NCBI RefSeq assembly: GCF_020055675.1
Contig: NZ_JAIPUS010000001.1
Coordinates: 186,001-250,000 of the forward strand
Length of the DNA stretch: 64,000 nucleotides
DNA from: Marivita sp.
GTDB taxonomy: Bacteria; Pseudomonadota; Alphaproteobacteria; Rhodobacterales; Rhodobacteraceae
Reading direction: 5' to 3'
Below, in pieces: positions 36,878-46,008 of this stretch. Position numbers and translations under genes: made by a program. A model generated the notes under the pieces. It ran no database searches and had not been told where the DNA came from. It saw nothing but the letters and a program-made list of their open reading frames with translations. Positions within the stretch are counted from its first letter, which is position 1, and the number at the start of each line of letters is the position of its first letter.

Positions 36878-39096
36878 GCAGCGTCAATGACATCACCCTT
36901 TTGACCGGGCGGGCCAAGAACGCGGTCCTGCGCATGGTGCCACAGGGCACGGAACCCGCGAACCAGCCGAAGCGTCCGCTGCGACAGTCCGAGCGCGTTC
37001 AGGCGCGATGCGATCTGATCCGCACCTATGCGGGTCGGTTGGGGCTGACGACCGTGGCCGCCGATATCAAGGAAGCGATCGGTCTGCACCAGGACGAGGA
37101 CGGGCGGGTGGGCGAAGACGCCCTTGTTGCCGGCGCAAAGGCTGCCGGGCTTCTGGCGAAGGGTCTGCATGTGCCGCGCCCGACGCCCGACCACTGGCCA
37201 GCCATCGCGCTGATGTCCAACGGACAGGCGGTTCTGGTCCTGTCGCAGGACAAGATGACCCTGTCGATCTGGGACAATACCGCCAAGGACAAGACCGAGC
37301 GCGTCGATATCGCGGAATTCGCGCCATTCTTCAGCGGCGTTCTGATCCGGGGCGAGGCGCCGGTTCAGGCACTGGTCGACAGCCACGCCACTGCCGAGGA
37401 CGGGTCGCATTGGTTCTGGGGCAGTTTTGCCAACTACAAGCGTCAGTTCGGCGAGGTGGCGGTCGGGTCTTTCGTGGCCAATCTATTGGCCGTTTCGGTC
37501 GCGCTGTTTTCCCTGCAAGTCTATGATCGGGTGATTCCGCATCAATCCTCGGCCACGCTCTGGGTGCTGGCAATCGGCGCGGCCATGGCGCTGATGCTCG
37601 AAGCGTTTCTCAAGGTGGCGCGCTCCACGCTTTTGGACGGGGCCGGGCGGCAGATCGAAACTGGGGTGCAGCAGACGTTGCTGAACCGGCTCTTGGGAAT
37701 GCGATCCGACATGGCGGGCCGGTCGTCGTCGCAACTTTTTGCCTCGATGCGCGAATTCAGCTCGGTGCGGGAATTCTTCACGGCCGGAACGGTGGGCGCG
37801 CTCGCGGATATCCCATTCATCCTGCTGTTTCTTCTGCTTGTCTGGTCCATCGCGGGCAGCGTGGTCTGGGTGCTTGTGGCAGGGGCCATCCTGATGGTGG
37901 TGCCGGGTTTCTTCCTGCAAAAGAAGATGATCCGCATCACCCGCGAAATGCAGGGCGCATCGACCAAACAATCGCGGCTTTTGAATGAAACGGTGACCGA
38001 ACTCGACACGATCAAGACCCAGCGGGCTGAGGATCGGTTTGCCCGCCAATGGGAAGAGCTTACCGCGGTGCAGGCGTTGAAATCGTCTGAACAACGCCGC
38101 CTGGCCGCCGCGCTGACCTTCTGGAGCCAGGGCGTCCAGCAGGCCACCTATGTCGCCGCGGTGATCGCGGGCACCTATCTTGTCTTCGCGGGCGAGTTCT
38201 CCGTCGGCTCGATCATTGCGGTCGGTATCCTGACCTCGCGGACCCTGTCACCGCTGACACAGCTGTCGGGCATCATGGCGCGCTGGGGCAACGTCAAGGC
38301 CGCGCTTGACGCGCTGGACGGAATTGCCGAATTGCCGCAGGATCGCGGCACCGAGCGCAGCTATCTGCGGCGTGAAAACCTCAGTGGCAAGTTCGAGCTG
38401 CGCGAGGTGACCTTTCGCTATGACGACGAAAGTCCGGCCGTTCTCGATATTCCGAACCTCCTGATCCAACCCGGCCAGACCCTGGCCGTGCTGGGCACCA
38501 ACGGGTCCGGCAAATCAACCCTGCTCAAGATGCTGTCCGGACTTTACGCGCCCAGCTCCGGGTCCATCCTGGTTGACGGGACCGACATGAACCAGATCGA
38601 CATGCGCGATCTGCGCCGGTCCCTGGGATACCTGGGCCAGGACGTTCGGCTGTTCCACGGCACGCTGCGCGACAACCTGAACCTCAACATGATGGAGCGG
38701 GACGACGACCGCCTGTTCGAGGCACTGGATTTCGCCGGGCTGGGGCCGTTCATCAAGGGCCATCCACAGGGGCTCGACCTTCAGATCCGCGATTCCGGCG
38801 AAGGTTTGTCTGTTGGGCAGCGCCAGTCGATCGGCTGGGCGCGGCTGTGGCTCCAGGACCCCGATGTGTGCCTTCTGGACGAGCCGACCGCCGCGCTGGA
38901 CCAGACCCTCGAAAAGACGCTGATCTCGCGGCTTGAAACCTGGCTGGCTGACCGCACCGCGATTGTCGCAACCCACCGCGTTCCGATCCTGGCGCTGGCG
39001 GACAGGACCAGTGTTCTGGCCTCCGGTCGGCTTGTCGTGGACGGTCCGCGTGACCAGGTGCTGGATCACCTGCGCGCCGGCGGGCAGGGAGCATAA
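36874..39096 (+). CDS. Type I secretion ABC transporter (LapB-like, peptidase-like N-domain)
   Basis: Inner-membrane exporter of 740 residues. Residues ~30-160 are a C39-peptidase-like domain without the catalytic Cys in its usual context, as in HlyB/LapB exporters. A six-helix membrane domain follows from ~190 (FVANLLAVSVALFSLQVYDRV). The ATPase domain has Walker A GTNGSGKST (~540), signature LSVGQRQ (~645) and Walker B VCLLDEPTAALD. The only start in frame near the TolC stop is TTG 36874, which overlaps it as TTGA. It exports the neighbouring adhesin by inference. Confidence 0.93.
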   Translation: MSSVNDITLLTGRAKNAVLRMVPQGTEPANQPKRPLRQSERVQARCDLIRTYAGRLGLTTVAADIKEAIGLHQDEDGRVGEDALVAGAKAAGLLAKGLHVPRPTPDHWPAIALMSNGQAVLVLSQDKMTLSIWDNTAKDKTERVDIAEFAPFFSGVLIRGEAPVQALVDSHATAEDGSHWFWGSFANYKRQFGEVAVGSFVANLLAVSVALFSLQVYDRVIPHQSSATLWVLAIGAAMALMLEAFLKVARSTLLDGAGRQIETGVQQTLLNRLLGMRSDMAGRSSSQLFASMREFSSVREFFTAGTVGALADIPFILLFLLLVWSIAGSVVWVLVAGAILMVVPGFFLQKKMIRITREMQGASTKQSRLLNETVTELDTIKTQRAEDRFARQWEELTAVQALKSSEQRRLAAALTFWSQGVQQATYVAAVIAGTYLVFAGEFSVGSIIAVGILTSRTLSPLTQLSGIMARWGNVKAALDALDGIAELPQDRGTERSYLRRENLSGKFELREVTFRYDDESPAVLDIPNLLIQPGQTLAVLGTNGSGKSTLLKMLSGLYAPSSGSILVDGTDMNQIDMRDLRRSLGYLGQDVRLFHGTLRDNLNLNMMERDDDRLFEALDFAGLGPFIKGHPQGLDLQIRDSGEGLSVGQRQSIGWARLWLQDPDVCLLDEPTAALDQTLEKTLISRLETWLADRTAIVATHRVPILALADRTSVLASGRLVVDGPRDQVLDHLRAGGQGA

Positions 39097-39099
39097 GTC

Positions 39100-40281
39100 A
39101 TGGCTGTCAGCACCACTGACCTGTCATCGCAGTTGGGCCGCCGGCTGCGCGGCCCGTCGATGGTCATCTGGCTGTCGGGGGCTGCGGTCTGGGTGTTCCT
39201 GATCTGGGCCGCCTATGCGTGGATCGACGAGATCGTGCGCGCGGAGGGTGAGTTCATTTCCAATTCGCGTCCGCAGATCATCCAGAACCTCGAAGGCGGC
39301 ATTCTGTCCGAGCTTTTGGTCAAGGAGGGCGATGAGGTGATGCGCGGCGATGTGCTCGCGCGGCTGTATGGAACGCAGTTCCGGTCCTCGGTCGATGACC
39401 TTGAAGATCAAATTATCGGCCTGGAAATCCGGAGACGTCGAATCGAGGCGGAAATGGAAGGGCGGGTGCAGTTCGATGTGTCCGAAGAATTGCGCAATCG
39501 CAGCCCGGAAATGGTCGCCTCGGAGCAGGCATTGCTGGCCGCGCGGCAACTGGATTACGAGTCCCGCCGGGACGGCGCGCGCAGGGTTCTGGACCAGGCA
39601 AGGCAGGAAAAAGAGCTTATGGAAAACCTTCTGGACAAGAAGGTTGTCGCTCTGATCGAGGTGACACGCGCCCGCAAGGCCCATGCGGATGCGCAAATCA
39701 AACTGGACGAGATCATCACCCGGACCGAACTCGAGCGCGCCAAGGAGTATTCCGAAACCCTCAAGGAACTGGCGACCCTGCGCACGAACCTGCGCGCCTC
39801 GCAGGACCAACTGGACCGCACGGTCCTGACGAGCCCGATGCACGGCGTGGTGAACCAGCTGAACGTGACCACCATTGGCGGTGTTGTCCGCCCGGGAGAG
39901 GAGATTCTCCAGATCATCCCGCTGGGTGAGGAGATGTACGTCGAGGCCAAGGTCGCGCCGGAGAACATCGCGAATATCCGCCCCGGACAGGAGGCCACGA
40001 TCAAGCTTTCGGCCTATGATTTCACGATCTATGGGGCGCTCAAGGGCCGGGTCGATGTCATTTCCGCGGATACGTTCAAGGATGAACGCCGCCCCGACGC
40101 GCCGGCGCATTACAAGGTGACAGTGCGCGTCGACAAGACCTCTCTCACGGACCGGCAGCGCGATATCGAAATCCGGCCTGGCATGCAGGCGACGGTGGAA
40201 TTGCACACCGGAGAAAAGACCGTGCTGCAATACCTGCTCAAACCCCTCTACAAATCCCGCGAGGCCATGCGAGAGCCGTAG
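39100..40281 (+). CDS. Type I secretion membrane fusion protein (HlyD/LapC family)
   Basis: Periplasmic adaptor of 393 residues with one membrane anchor (~residues 20-42, VIWLSGAAVWVFLIWAAYAW). The biotinyl-lipoyl halves lie at IIQNLEGGILSELLVKEGDEV and LTSPMHGVVNQLNV, and a long coiled coil lies between them. It ends with a beta-barrel (RPGQEATIKLSAYDFTIYG). It links the ABC transporter to the TolC-like lipoprotein. It starts 4 nt after the transporter stop (ATG 39100). The order adhesin-TolC-ABC-MFP makes a self-contained export operon. Confidence 0.94.
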   Translation: MAVSTTDLSSQLGRRLRGPSMVIWLSGAAVWVFLIWAAYAWIDEIVRAEGEFISNSRPQIIQNLEGGILSELLVKEGDEVMRGDVLARLYGTQFRSSVDDLEDQIIGLEIRRRRIEAEMEGRVQFDVSEELRNRSPEMVASEQALLAARQLDYESRRDGARRVLDQARQEKELMENLLDKKVVALIEVTRARKAHADAQIKLDEIITRTELERAKEYSETLKELATLRTNLRASQDQLDRTVLTSPMHGVVNQLNVTTIGGVVRPGEEILQIIPLGEEMYVEAKVAPENIANIRPGQEATIKLSAYDFTIYGALKGRVDVISADTFKDERRPDAPAHYKVTVRVDKTSLTDRQRDIEIRPGMQATVELHTGEKTVLQYLLKPLYKSREAMREP

Positions 40282-40673
40282 CGTCCGGTTCCCGATGCCA
40301 TGCCGGGCGGGGGACCGCCCGCCATGACAGGTCTTGCGCCGCAGCCCTGGCGGGCTTTGGGCGCAGCGCCCATGCGCCGGTGACGCCCTGTCCAGGCGTT
40401 GCGCAAACGGCCATCGATGCCTTGGCATATTTTGAAAGAGAAGAAGCAGGGGCCGGGTCCACCCCGGCCTGCGCCACCCTGGCGCGCGCCGCTCTTGGTC
40501 AGACGCAGGCGGGGCTTCTCCTCTTGCGGTCATCGGCATGCCTGCCTGTACCGCCGGACCCGTATGGACCGTTAAGGTTAATCGCCCGTTAAGGCAGAAG
40601 TACACCGGTCCCGCGTCGTCTTGTTCCGGATATGCAAAAGCATCCGAAGGGATGCCTGCCGCGGCGGTCCCGA
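40282..40673. other. Convergent intergenic region with hairpins and a repeat-like motif
   Basis: 392 nt between the secretion operon and dtd, with no gene. It has a GC hairpin at 40304-40321 (CGGGCGG / CCGCCCG), which may end the secretion operon, although no T-tract follows. It also has the sequence GCATATTTTGAA at 40425-40436 followed by AGAGAAGAAG, which resembles a class of short intergenic repeats common in Rhodobacteraceae. The same 12-mer occurs again at 45912-45923. Confidence 0.45.
40636..40655 (-). terminator. Rho-independent terminator after dtd
   Basis: On the minus strand, GCATCC-CTTC-GGATGC is followed by TTTTGC, 18 nt after the dtd stop. It would end the accA-dtd transcript. 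Confidence 0.75.
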
Positions 40674-41117
40674 TCAGGTGTCGGTGTCCATCCAGATGGT
40701 CACGGGCCCGTCATTTACCAGCCCGACCTGCATGTCTGCCCCGAACTGACCGCGTTCCACTGACAGGCCCAAGGCGGCCAGCCTGTCGGCGAAATACGTG
40801 TAAAGCCGGTTCCCCTCGGCCGGTGCCGCCGCGGCAGAGAAGCCGGGTCGGTTACCGCGCGAAGTATCGGCGGCGAGGGTGAATTGGCTGACGACAAGGG
40901 CTGCGCCGCCGACATCCGCGACCGAGCGGTTCATCCGGCCCTCGCCGTCCTTGAAAATGCGCAGCTTGGCGATCTTCGCGCTGAGCGTGTCGGCCTCGGC
41001 TTCGGTGTCGTCTTGCATGGCGCAAACCAGCACCAGCAGCCCGTGGTCGATATGGCCCAGCACAGACCCATCCACGGTGACGGAAGCCTCGGAGACGCGT
41101 TGGATCAGGGCGCGCAT
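40674..41117 (-). CDS. dtd: D-aminoacyl-tRNA deacylase
   Basis: Proofreading enzyme that removes D-amino acids from mischarged tRNA, 147 residues. The start [17 protein letters not shown] is characteristic. The [18 protein letters not shown] motif supplies the active-site Thr region, and the cross-subunit motif is GPVTIWMDT (Gly-cisPro). ATG 41117 lies one base past the accA stop, so the two genes are translationally close. An upstream in-frame start would add 11 residues over accA. Confidence 0.96.
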   Translation of the reverse strand: MRALIQRVSEASVTVDGSVLGHIDHGLLVLVCAMQDDTEAEADTLSAKIAKLRIFKDGEGRMNRSVADVGGAALVVSQFTLAADTSRGNRPGFSAAAAPAEGNRLYTYFADRLAALGLSVERGQFGADMQVGLVNDGPVTIWMDTDT

Positions 41118-41118
41118 G

Positions 41119-42081
41119 TCAGGCTGCGAGGCCCTTGCTGCCGATATCAAGGAATTTGCGCCGGCGCTCCGAGATCAGCTTTTTCGGTTTCATGCCCGAC
41201 ATCTCTTTGAGCATCGCGCGCAGCGCCTTGCCGACGGAGTTGATCGTCTCTTCACGTCCGCGATGCGCGCCGCCCAGGGGTTCCGCAATGACCTTGTCGG
41301 CCACACCGAGTTTCAGCAAGTCCTGCGCGGTGAGGCGCAAGGCCTCGGCCGCCTCGCGCATTTTCTCGGCGTCTTTCCAGAGGATCGATGCGCAGCCTTC
41401 GGGCGAGATGACCGAGTAGACCGAGTGTTCCAGGATCGCGACCCGGTTCGCGGTGGCAAAAGCCACGGCGCCGCCTGATCCGCCTTCGCCGATCACGATG
41501 GACACCACTGGCACCCCGATCCGCAGGCATTTCTCGGTCGAGCGGGCGATCGCCTCGGATTGTCCGCGTTCCTCGGCGCCTTTGCCGGGATACGCGCCGG
41601 GTGTGTCGATCAGCGTGATCACGGGCAGCCGAAAGCGTTCCGCGAGATCCATCAGGCGCACGGCCTTGCGGTACCCCTCGGGACGGGCCATGCCGAAATT
41701 GTGTTTCAGGCGGCTTTCGGTATCGTGCCCCTTTTCGTGACCGATCACCATGACGGGACGGTCGTCAAACCTGGCAAGACCGCCCATTACCGCGTCGTCA
41801 TCGGCAAAGTTCCGATCTCCGGCGAGCGGCATGTACCCGGTGAAGAGCGCGTCGATGTAGTCCTTGCAATGCGGCCGCTCGGGGTGGCGGGCGATCTGGC
41901 ATTTGCGCCAGGGCGTGAGCTTTTTGTAGAGGTCCTTGAGAAGGGCATCGGCCTTGGCATCGAGCGCGCGGGCCTCGTCCTCGATATCCATTTCGGCATT
42001 CTTGCGGGCCATCGCGCGCAATTCCTCGGCCTTGCCTTCAATCTCGGCCAGCGGTTTTTCGAAGTCGAAATAATTGGTCAT
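41119..42081 (-). CDS. accA: Acetyl-CoA carboxylase carboxyltransferase subunit alpha
   Basis: Alpha subunit of the carboxyltransferase that makes malonyl-CoA for fatty acid synthesis, 320 residues. The start [20 protein letters not shown] is typical. Crotonase-fold landmarks are [57 protein letters not shown] and [18 protein letters not shown]. It is a lone accA, as is common in alphaproteobacteria, where accD is elsewhere. dtd follows by one base. Confidence 0.97.
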   Translation of the reverse strand: MTNYFDFEKPLAEIEGKAEELRAMARKNAEMDIEDEARALDAKADALLKDLYKKLTPWRKCQIARHPERPHCKDYIDALFTGYMPLAGDRNFADDDAVMGGLARFDDRPVMVIGHEKGHDTESRLKHNFGMARPEGYRKAVRLMDLAERFRLPVITLIDTPGAYPGKGAEERGQSEAIARSTEKCLRIGVPVVSIVIGEGGSGGAVAFATANRVAILEHSVYSVISPEGCASILWKDAEKMREAAEALRLTAQDLLKLGVADKVIAEPLGGAHRGREETINSVGKALRAMLKEMSGMKPKKLISERRRKFLDIGSKGLAA

Positions 42082-42156
42082 TGTCAGTATGTCCCTGATG
42101 CCCGCGAGTGGGGGCGTATATGGCGGTGCGGAACGCGATTTGCAATCCGGTCCCGG

Positions 42157-42753
42157 TCATGTCCAAAGCACGGGAAACAGGCTGGCCACCAGAAGCCCGG
42201 CCATCGTCCAGTTGAAAACACGCAGTCGCTTGGGGCGGTCTAGGAGGCGGCGCAGCTGTTGGCCCAGGATGGTCCAGCTGGTGGTCGAGATGCAGCCCAT
42301 GGCAACATAGGTCCCCGAGACCCAGAGGATCGCCGCCAGATCGCGCCCGGCCGCGTAAAGCGTGATCGCGCCGAGCGCCATCGACCAGGCCTTGGGGTTG
42401 ACCCATTGAAACGCGGCCGCCTGAAGAAAGGATAGCGGTTTGCGCCCAGCCTGAGGCGCGCCATCAGGCGGGGCGGCGTGTGCGATGTGCCACGCAAGGT
42501 AAAGCAGGTAGGCGACCGACAGGATCTTGAGGACCGTGTAGGACAGCGGCCAAAAGTCGAAGACCTGCATGATCCCGAGCCCCACGGGTACGATCATCAT
42601 CGGAAAGCCCAGCCCGACCCCCAGCATGTGGGGAATCGTGCGGCGGAAGCCGAAATTGGCGCCTGAGGTCATCAACATCAGGTTATTGGGCCCCGGCGTG
42701 ATCACGGTGACGAGCGCGAAGCCGGCAAGGGCGAAGAAAAGATCGAGTGTCAT
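42157..42753 (-). CDS. LysE/RhtB family amino-acid exporter
   Basis: Inner-membrane protein of 198 residues with six hydrophobic segments. The family signature VITPGPNNLMLMTSGANFGF (GPN motif) is near the N-terminus, and FQWVNPKAWSMALGAI (the NPK motif) is central. Such proteins export amino acids or derivatives such as homoserine, threonine or cysteine, but the substrate is not readable. ATG 42753 (MTLDLFFALAGFAL) is chosen, because the frame open upstream gives a non-membrane extension. The accA gene lies 75 nt downstream on the same strand. Confidence 0.92.
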   Translation of the reverse strand: MTLDLFFALAGFALVTVITPGPNNLMLMTSGANFGFRRTIPHMLGVGLGFPMMIVPVGLGIMQVFDFWPLSYTVLKILSVAYLLYLAWHIAHAAPPDGAPQAGRKPLSFLQAAAFQWVNPKAWSMALGAITLYAAGRDLAAILWVSGTYVAMGCISTTSWTILGQQLRRLLDRPKRLRVFNWTMAGLLVASLFPVLWT

Positions 42754-42900
42754 GCTGTGCAATATGTGTCGGGCCGACGGTTTTCGGGTCGTTATGATCG
42801 TGATGGCCGCGGGATTTCGGACGGGGGCCGGGCTGTCGCGACTGGCGATGGCCACGGTGCGCGGACCGTAAACGCTATTCTGCCAAGTTCAAGGCCAAGG

Positions 42901-43143
42901 TTACACTTGACCCACCTTGTGAAACGCGGGCTGTGAAACGCGGGTGGCGGCCGAGCCGGCCACGACATGGGCCGGCCATCCGACGCAGATCGGCACTTGC
43001 CAGTAAACGCCGATCAGGAATGTGGCGCGGGCGTCGGGCGTAAAGGTCGGGGAGGCGACGCCGAACCCGACGGGTCCCGAGACATGCGCGCTTGGGACGC
43101 GAGGGCGCCGGGATGTGTCCACGTGGTTCTCTACGAAATTCAC
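42901..43143 (-). CDS. Small hypothetical protein, divergent from nrdJ
   Basis: 80 codons from ATG 43143. I do not recognise it. In its favour, about 80 percent of third codon positions are G or C, like the real genes here, while the other frames give Arg-rich shadow sequence. The translation is plausible (GPVGFGVASPTFTPDARATF, IGVYWQVPICVGWPAHVV). No obvious ribosome-binding site is seen. A 14-bp tandem duplication lies inside it. It may be a real short gene or a remnant. Confidence 0.4.
   Translation of the reverse strand: MNFVENHVDTSRRPRVPSAHVSGPVGFGVASPTFTPDARATFLIGVYWQVPICVGWPAHVVAGSAATRVSQPAFHKVGQV
42919..42944. repeat. Tandem duplication of GTGAAACGCGGG
   Basis: GTGAAACGCGGG occurs at 42919-42930 and again at 42933-42944, a 14-bp period with a CT spacer. 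It lies near the 3' end of the small minus-strand open frame upstream of nrdJ. Confidence 0.7.
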
Positions 43144-43242
43144 TCAATGTAGGAGCGTCGCCCTGTTTTGCATCAACAGATTGTGGACTGTCACGGTTTC
43201 AAGCTATGTTAATGTTCTGCCGTCAAAAAGGGAATCGTTGTC

Positions 43243-45783
43243 ATGTCTCGTTTTACCGCTCCGATTGCTGAACAGATCTGGGATATGAAATACCGGCTGA
43301 AAGAGGCGGACGGAACGCCTCGGGATGCGACGGTTCAGGATACCTGGCGGCGGATCGCGCGCAGCCTGGCAGAGGTCGAGGCCCAACCGCAGGTCTGGGA
43401 AGAGAAGTTCTACACGGCGCTGGAGGATTTCAGATACCTGCCGGCGGGGCGGATCACGGCCGGCGCGGGCACGGCGCGGTCGGTGACGTTGTTCAACTGC
43501 TTCGTCATGGGCACGATCCCCGACAGCATGGGCGGCATCTTCGAGATGCTGAAAGAGGCTGCGCTGACGATGCAGCAGGGCGGCGGCATCGGCTATGATT
43601 TCAGCACGATCCGGCCCAAGGGTGCGGATGTGAAAGGCGTGGCGGCAGACGCCTCTGGCCCGCTGTCCTTCATGGATGTGTGGGACGCGATGTGCCGGAC
43701 GATCATGTCGGCAGGATCACGCCGGGGGGCGATGATGGCGACGATGCGTTGCGACCACCCGGATATCGAGGATTTCATCGGCGCCAAATCCGATGCCGCG
43801 CGGCTGCGCATGTTCAACCTGTCGGTTCTGGTGACGGATGATTTCATGGAGGCGGTCAAGGCGGACGGTGATTGGGACCTCGTCTTCGAGGACAAGGTCT
43901 ATCGCACCGTGCAGGCGCGCGACCTGTGGAACCGGATCATGCGCGCCACCTATGATTATGCCGAACCCGGTGTGATTTTCATTGACCGGATCAACCAGGC
44001 GAACAACCTGAACTATTGCGAGACCATCGCGGCGACGAACCCTTGCGGCGAACAGCCCTTGCCGCCCTATGGTGCGTGCCTTCTGGGCTCGATCAACATG
44101 GCGCGGCTGGTGACCGATCCGTTCGAGGAGGCGGCGGCGCTGGATGTTACGGCGCTGAACGATCTGGTCGCGACGGCGGTGCGGATGATGGACAACGTGG
44201 TCGACGCCTCGCGCTTTCCGCTCGAGGCGCAGCGCGCGGAAGCACAGGCGAAACGCCGGATCGGTCTGGGCGTCACGGGGCTGGCCGATGCGCTCTTGAT
44301 GCTGGGCCTGCGCTATGGCTCCGACGCGGCGGCGGCACAGACCGAGGCGTGGCTACACGCGATTGCGCGTGCGGCGTATCTCGCATCGGTGGAACTGGCC
44401 AAGGAAAAAGGCGCGTTTCCGCTCTTTGATGCCGACAAGTACCTGGCCTCCGGCACCATGCAGATGATGGATGATGACGTGCGCGACGCGATCCGCGAAC
44501 ATGGCATCCGCAACGCGTTGCTCACGTCGATAGCACCCACGGGAACGATCTCGCTCTACGCCGGCAACGTGTCCTCGGGGATCGAGCCTGTTTTCGCCTA
44601 TGCCTACACCCGCAAGGTCCTGCAGAAGGATGGCAGCCGGACCGAGGAAGAGGTGGTCGATTACGTGGTCCAGATGTGGCGCGAGAAATTCGGCGACCGT
44701 GACTTGCCCGAGTATTTCGTGAACGCCCAGACGCTCGCCCCGCTGGAGCACGTCAAGATGCAGTCAGCGGCGCAGAAATGGGTGGACAGTTCGATCTCCA
44801 AGACGATCAACTGCCCCGAGGACATCTCGTTCGAGGCCTTCAAGGACGTCTACATGCAGGCCTACGAGACCGGCTGCAAAGGCTGCACCACCTATCGCCC
44901 TAACGATGTGACGGGGTCGGTGCTGAGCGTGGCGGAGGAAACGCCCGACTCGTTCGGTGCGAGAGTGAAATCACGTCTCAAGGCGAAGGGGCTGACCCAA
45001 AAGGCATTTGCCGCCGCGATTGATGTTGCTGAACCGGTCGTCTCGAAGGTTGTGGAAGGCGATCAAAAATCACTTCCAAATATCGAGAAGGCAGCAGAAG
45101 TTCTTGGAGTTTCAACCGGTTATCTACAATTCGGCGAATCCCAATCGTCCGGCGAAGCCGGGCAGCCCCCGACCGCCCCCATGGGCGGGGGCTTCCCCCC
45201 CGCCCGCGGTCAGGGTCTGCCCGACGAGGAGGGCGGGACGCAATTCGCAGGCGAAGTTGTCTACATGTCCGAGCCGCTCGACCGGCCGCAGACGCTGGAA
45301 GGGGCGACCTACAAGCTCAAGTGGCCCGACAGCGAGCATGCCATATACCTGACGATCAACGACATCATCGTCGGCGGGCATCGCAGACCCTTCGAGGTGT
45401 TCATCAACTCCAAGAACATGGAGCATTTCGCCTGGACCGTGGCCCTGACGCGCATGATCTCTGCCGTGTTCCGGCGCGGCGGCGACGTGTCCTTCGTGGT
45501 CGAGGAACTCAAGGCGGTCTTCGATCCGCGTGGCGGCGCCTGGGTGCAGGGAAAGTACATCCCGTCGATCCTGGCTGCCATCGGTGGCGTGATCGAGAAA
45601 CATTTGATCGCGATCGGCTTTCTTGCCGGTGAGGGTCTGGGCCTGAAATCCGACCCGCAAGCCGAGGTCGTGAACCTGGATAGCCCGCGTGGCAAGGCCT
45701 GTTCCTCTTGCGGGCAATACGACATGCGCATGGTCGAAGGCTGCATGACCTGCGGATCTTGCGGCTACAGCAAATGCGGCTGA
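43243..45783 (+). CDS. nrdJ: Adenosylcobalamin-dependent (class II) ribonucleotide reductase with inserted XRE-type HTH domain
   Basis: Makes deoxyribonucleotides using B12, 846 residues. The class II core is clear: PAGRITAGAG, LFNCFVMG (redox Cys), NPCGEQPLPPYGACLLGSINM (catalytic Cys/Glu) and LTSIAPTGTISLYAGNVSSG. After the catalytic barrel, residues 571-631 are a helix-turn-helix domain (FGARVKSRLKAKGLTQKAFA, AAIDVAEPVVSKVVEG, EKAAEVLGVSTGYLQFG), then a Pro/Gly linker. The TSCPD domain follows (~667-795, YKLKWPDSEHAIYLTINDI). The tail ends CSSCGQYDMRMVEGCMTCGSCG, the redox or zinc cysteines. The HTH stretch is not expected in NrdJ. Start is ATG 43243, after AAAGGGA. Confidence 0.96.
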   Translation: MSRFTAPIAEQIWDMKYRLKEADGTPRDATVQDTWRRIARSLAEVEAQPQVWEEKFYTALEDFRYLPAGRITAGAGTARSVTLFNCFVMGTIPDSMGGIFEMLKEAALTMQQGGGIGYDFSTIRPKGADVKGVAADASGPLSFMDVWDAMCRTIMSAGSRRGAMMATMRCDHPDIEDFIGAKSDAARLRMFNLSVLVTDDFMEAVKADGDWDLVFEDKVYRTVQARDLWNRIMRATYDYAEPGVIFIDRINQANNLNYCETIAATNPCGEQPLPPYGACLLGSINMARLVTDPFEEAAALDVTALNDLVATAVRMMDNVVDASRFPLEAQRAEAQAKRRIGLGVTGLADALLMLGLRYGSDAAAAQTEAWLHAIARAAYLASVELAKEKGAFPLFDADKYLASGTMQMMDDDVRDAIREHGIRNALLTSIAPTGTISLYAGNVSSGIEPVFAYAYTRKVLQKDGSRTEEEVVDYVVQMWREKFGDRDLPEYFVNAQTLAPLEHVKMQSAAQKWVDSSISKTINCPEDISFEAFKDVYMQAYETGCKGCTTYRPNDVTGSVLSVAEETPDSFGARVKSRLKAKGLTQKAFAAAIDVAEPVVSKVVEGDQKSLPNIEKAAEVLGVSTGYLQFGESQSSGEAGQPPTAPMGGGFPPARGQGLPDEEGGTQFAGEVVYMSEPLDRPQTLEGATYKLKWPDSEHAIYLTINDIIVGGHRRPFEVFINSKNMEHFAWTVALTRMISAVFRRGGDVSFVVEELKAVFDPRGGAWVQGKYIPSILAAIGGVIEKHLIAIGFLAGEGLGLKSDPQAEVVNLDSPRGKACSSCGQYDMRMVEGCMTCGSCGYSKCG

Positions 45784-46008
45784 GACGTCTGCAGTGACAA
45801 GGGCCTAATGGGACCGCGTCATTGACATGCACCAGATGTATTCACGCTGGCCTGCCGGGTCGAAGCACCAAGCGTATTGATTGCCCCATGGGAGATGCGG
45901 CACACCGCCCAGCATATTTTGAACGGGTGTCAACCAATGTGCCCCCTTGGCATTGTCCGATGTCCCGCTTATACGCCCTGTTTGATCCCGAACATCCGGA
46001 GGCCCATG

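Noticed and set aside
43148-43242. Cobalamin riboswitch or NrdR box before nrdJ
   Set aside because: The leader is too short for a B12 riboswitch, no B12-box was seen, and no convincing pair of NrdR boxes was found.
44953-45138. Intein in nrdJ
   Set aside because: The insert is only about 60 residues, has no intein splice-junction or endonuclease motifs, and sits in a linker, not in an active-site motif.
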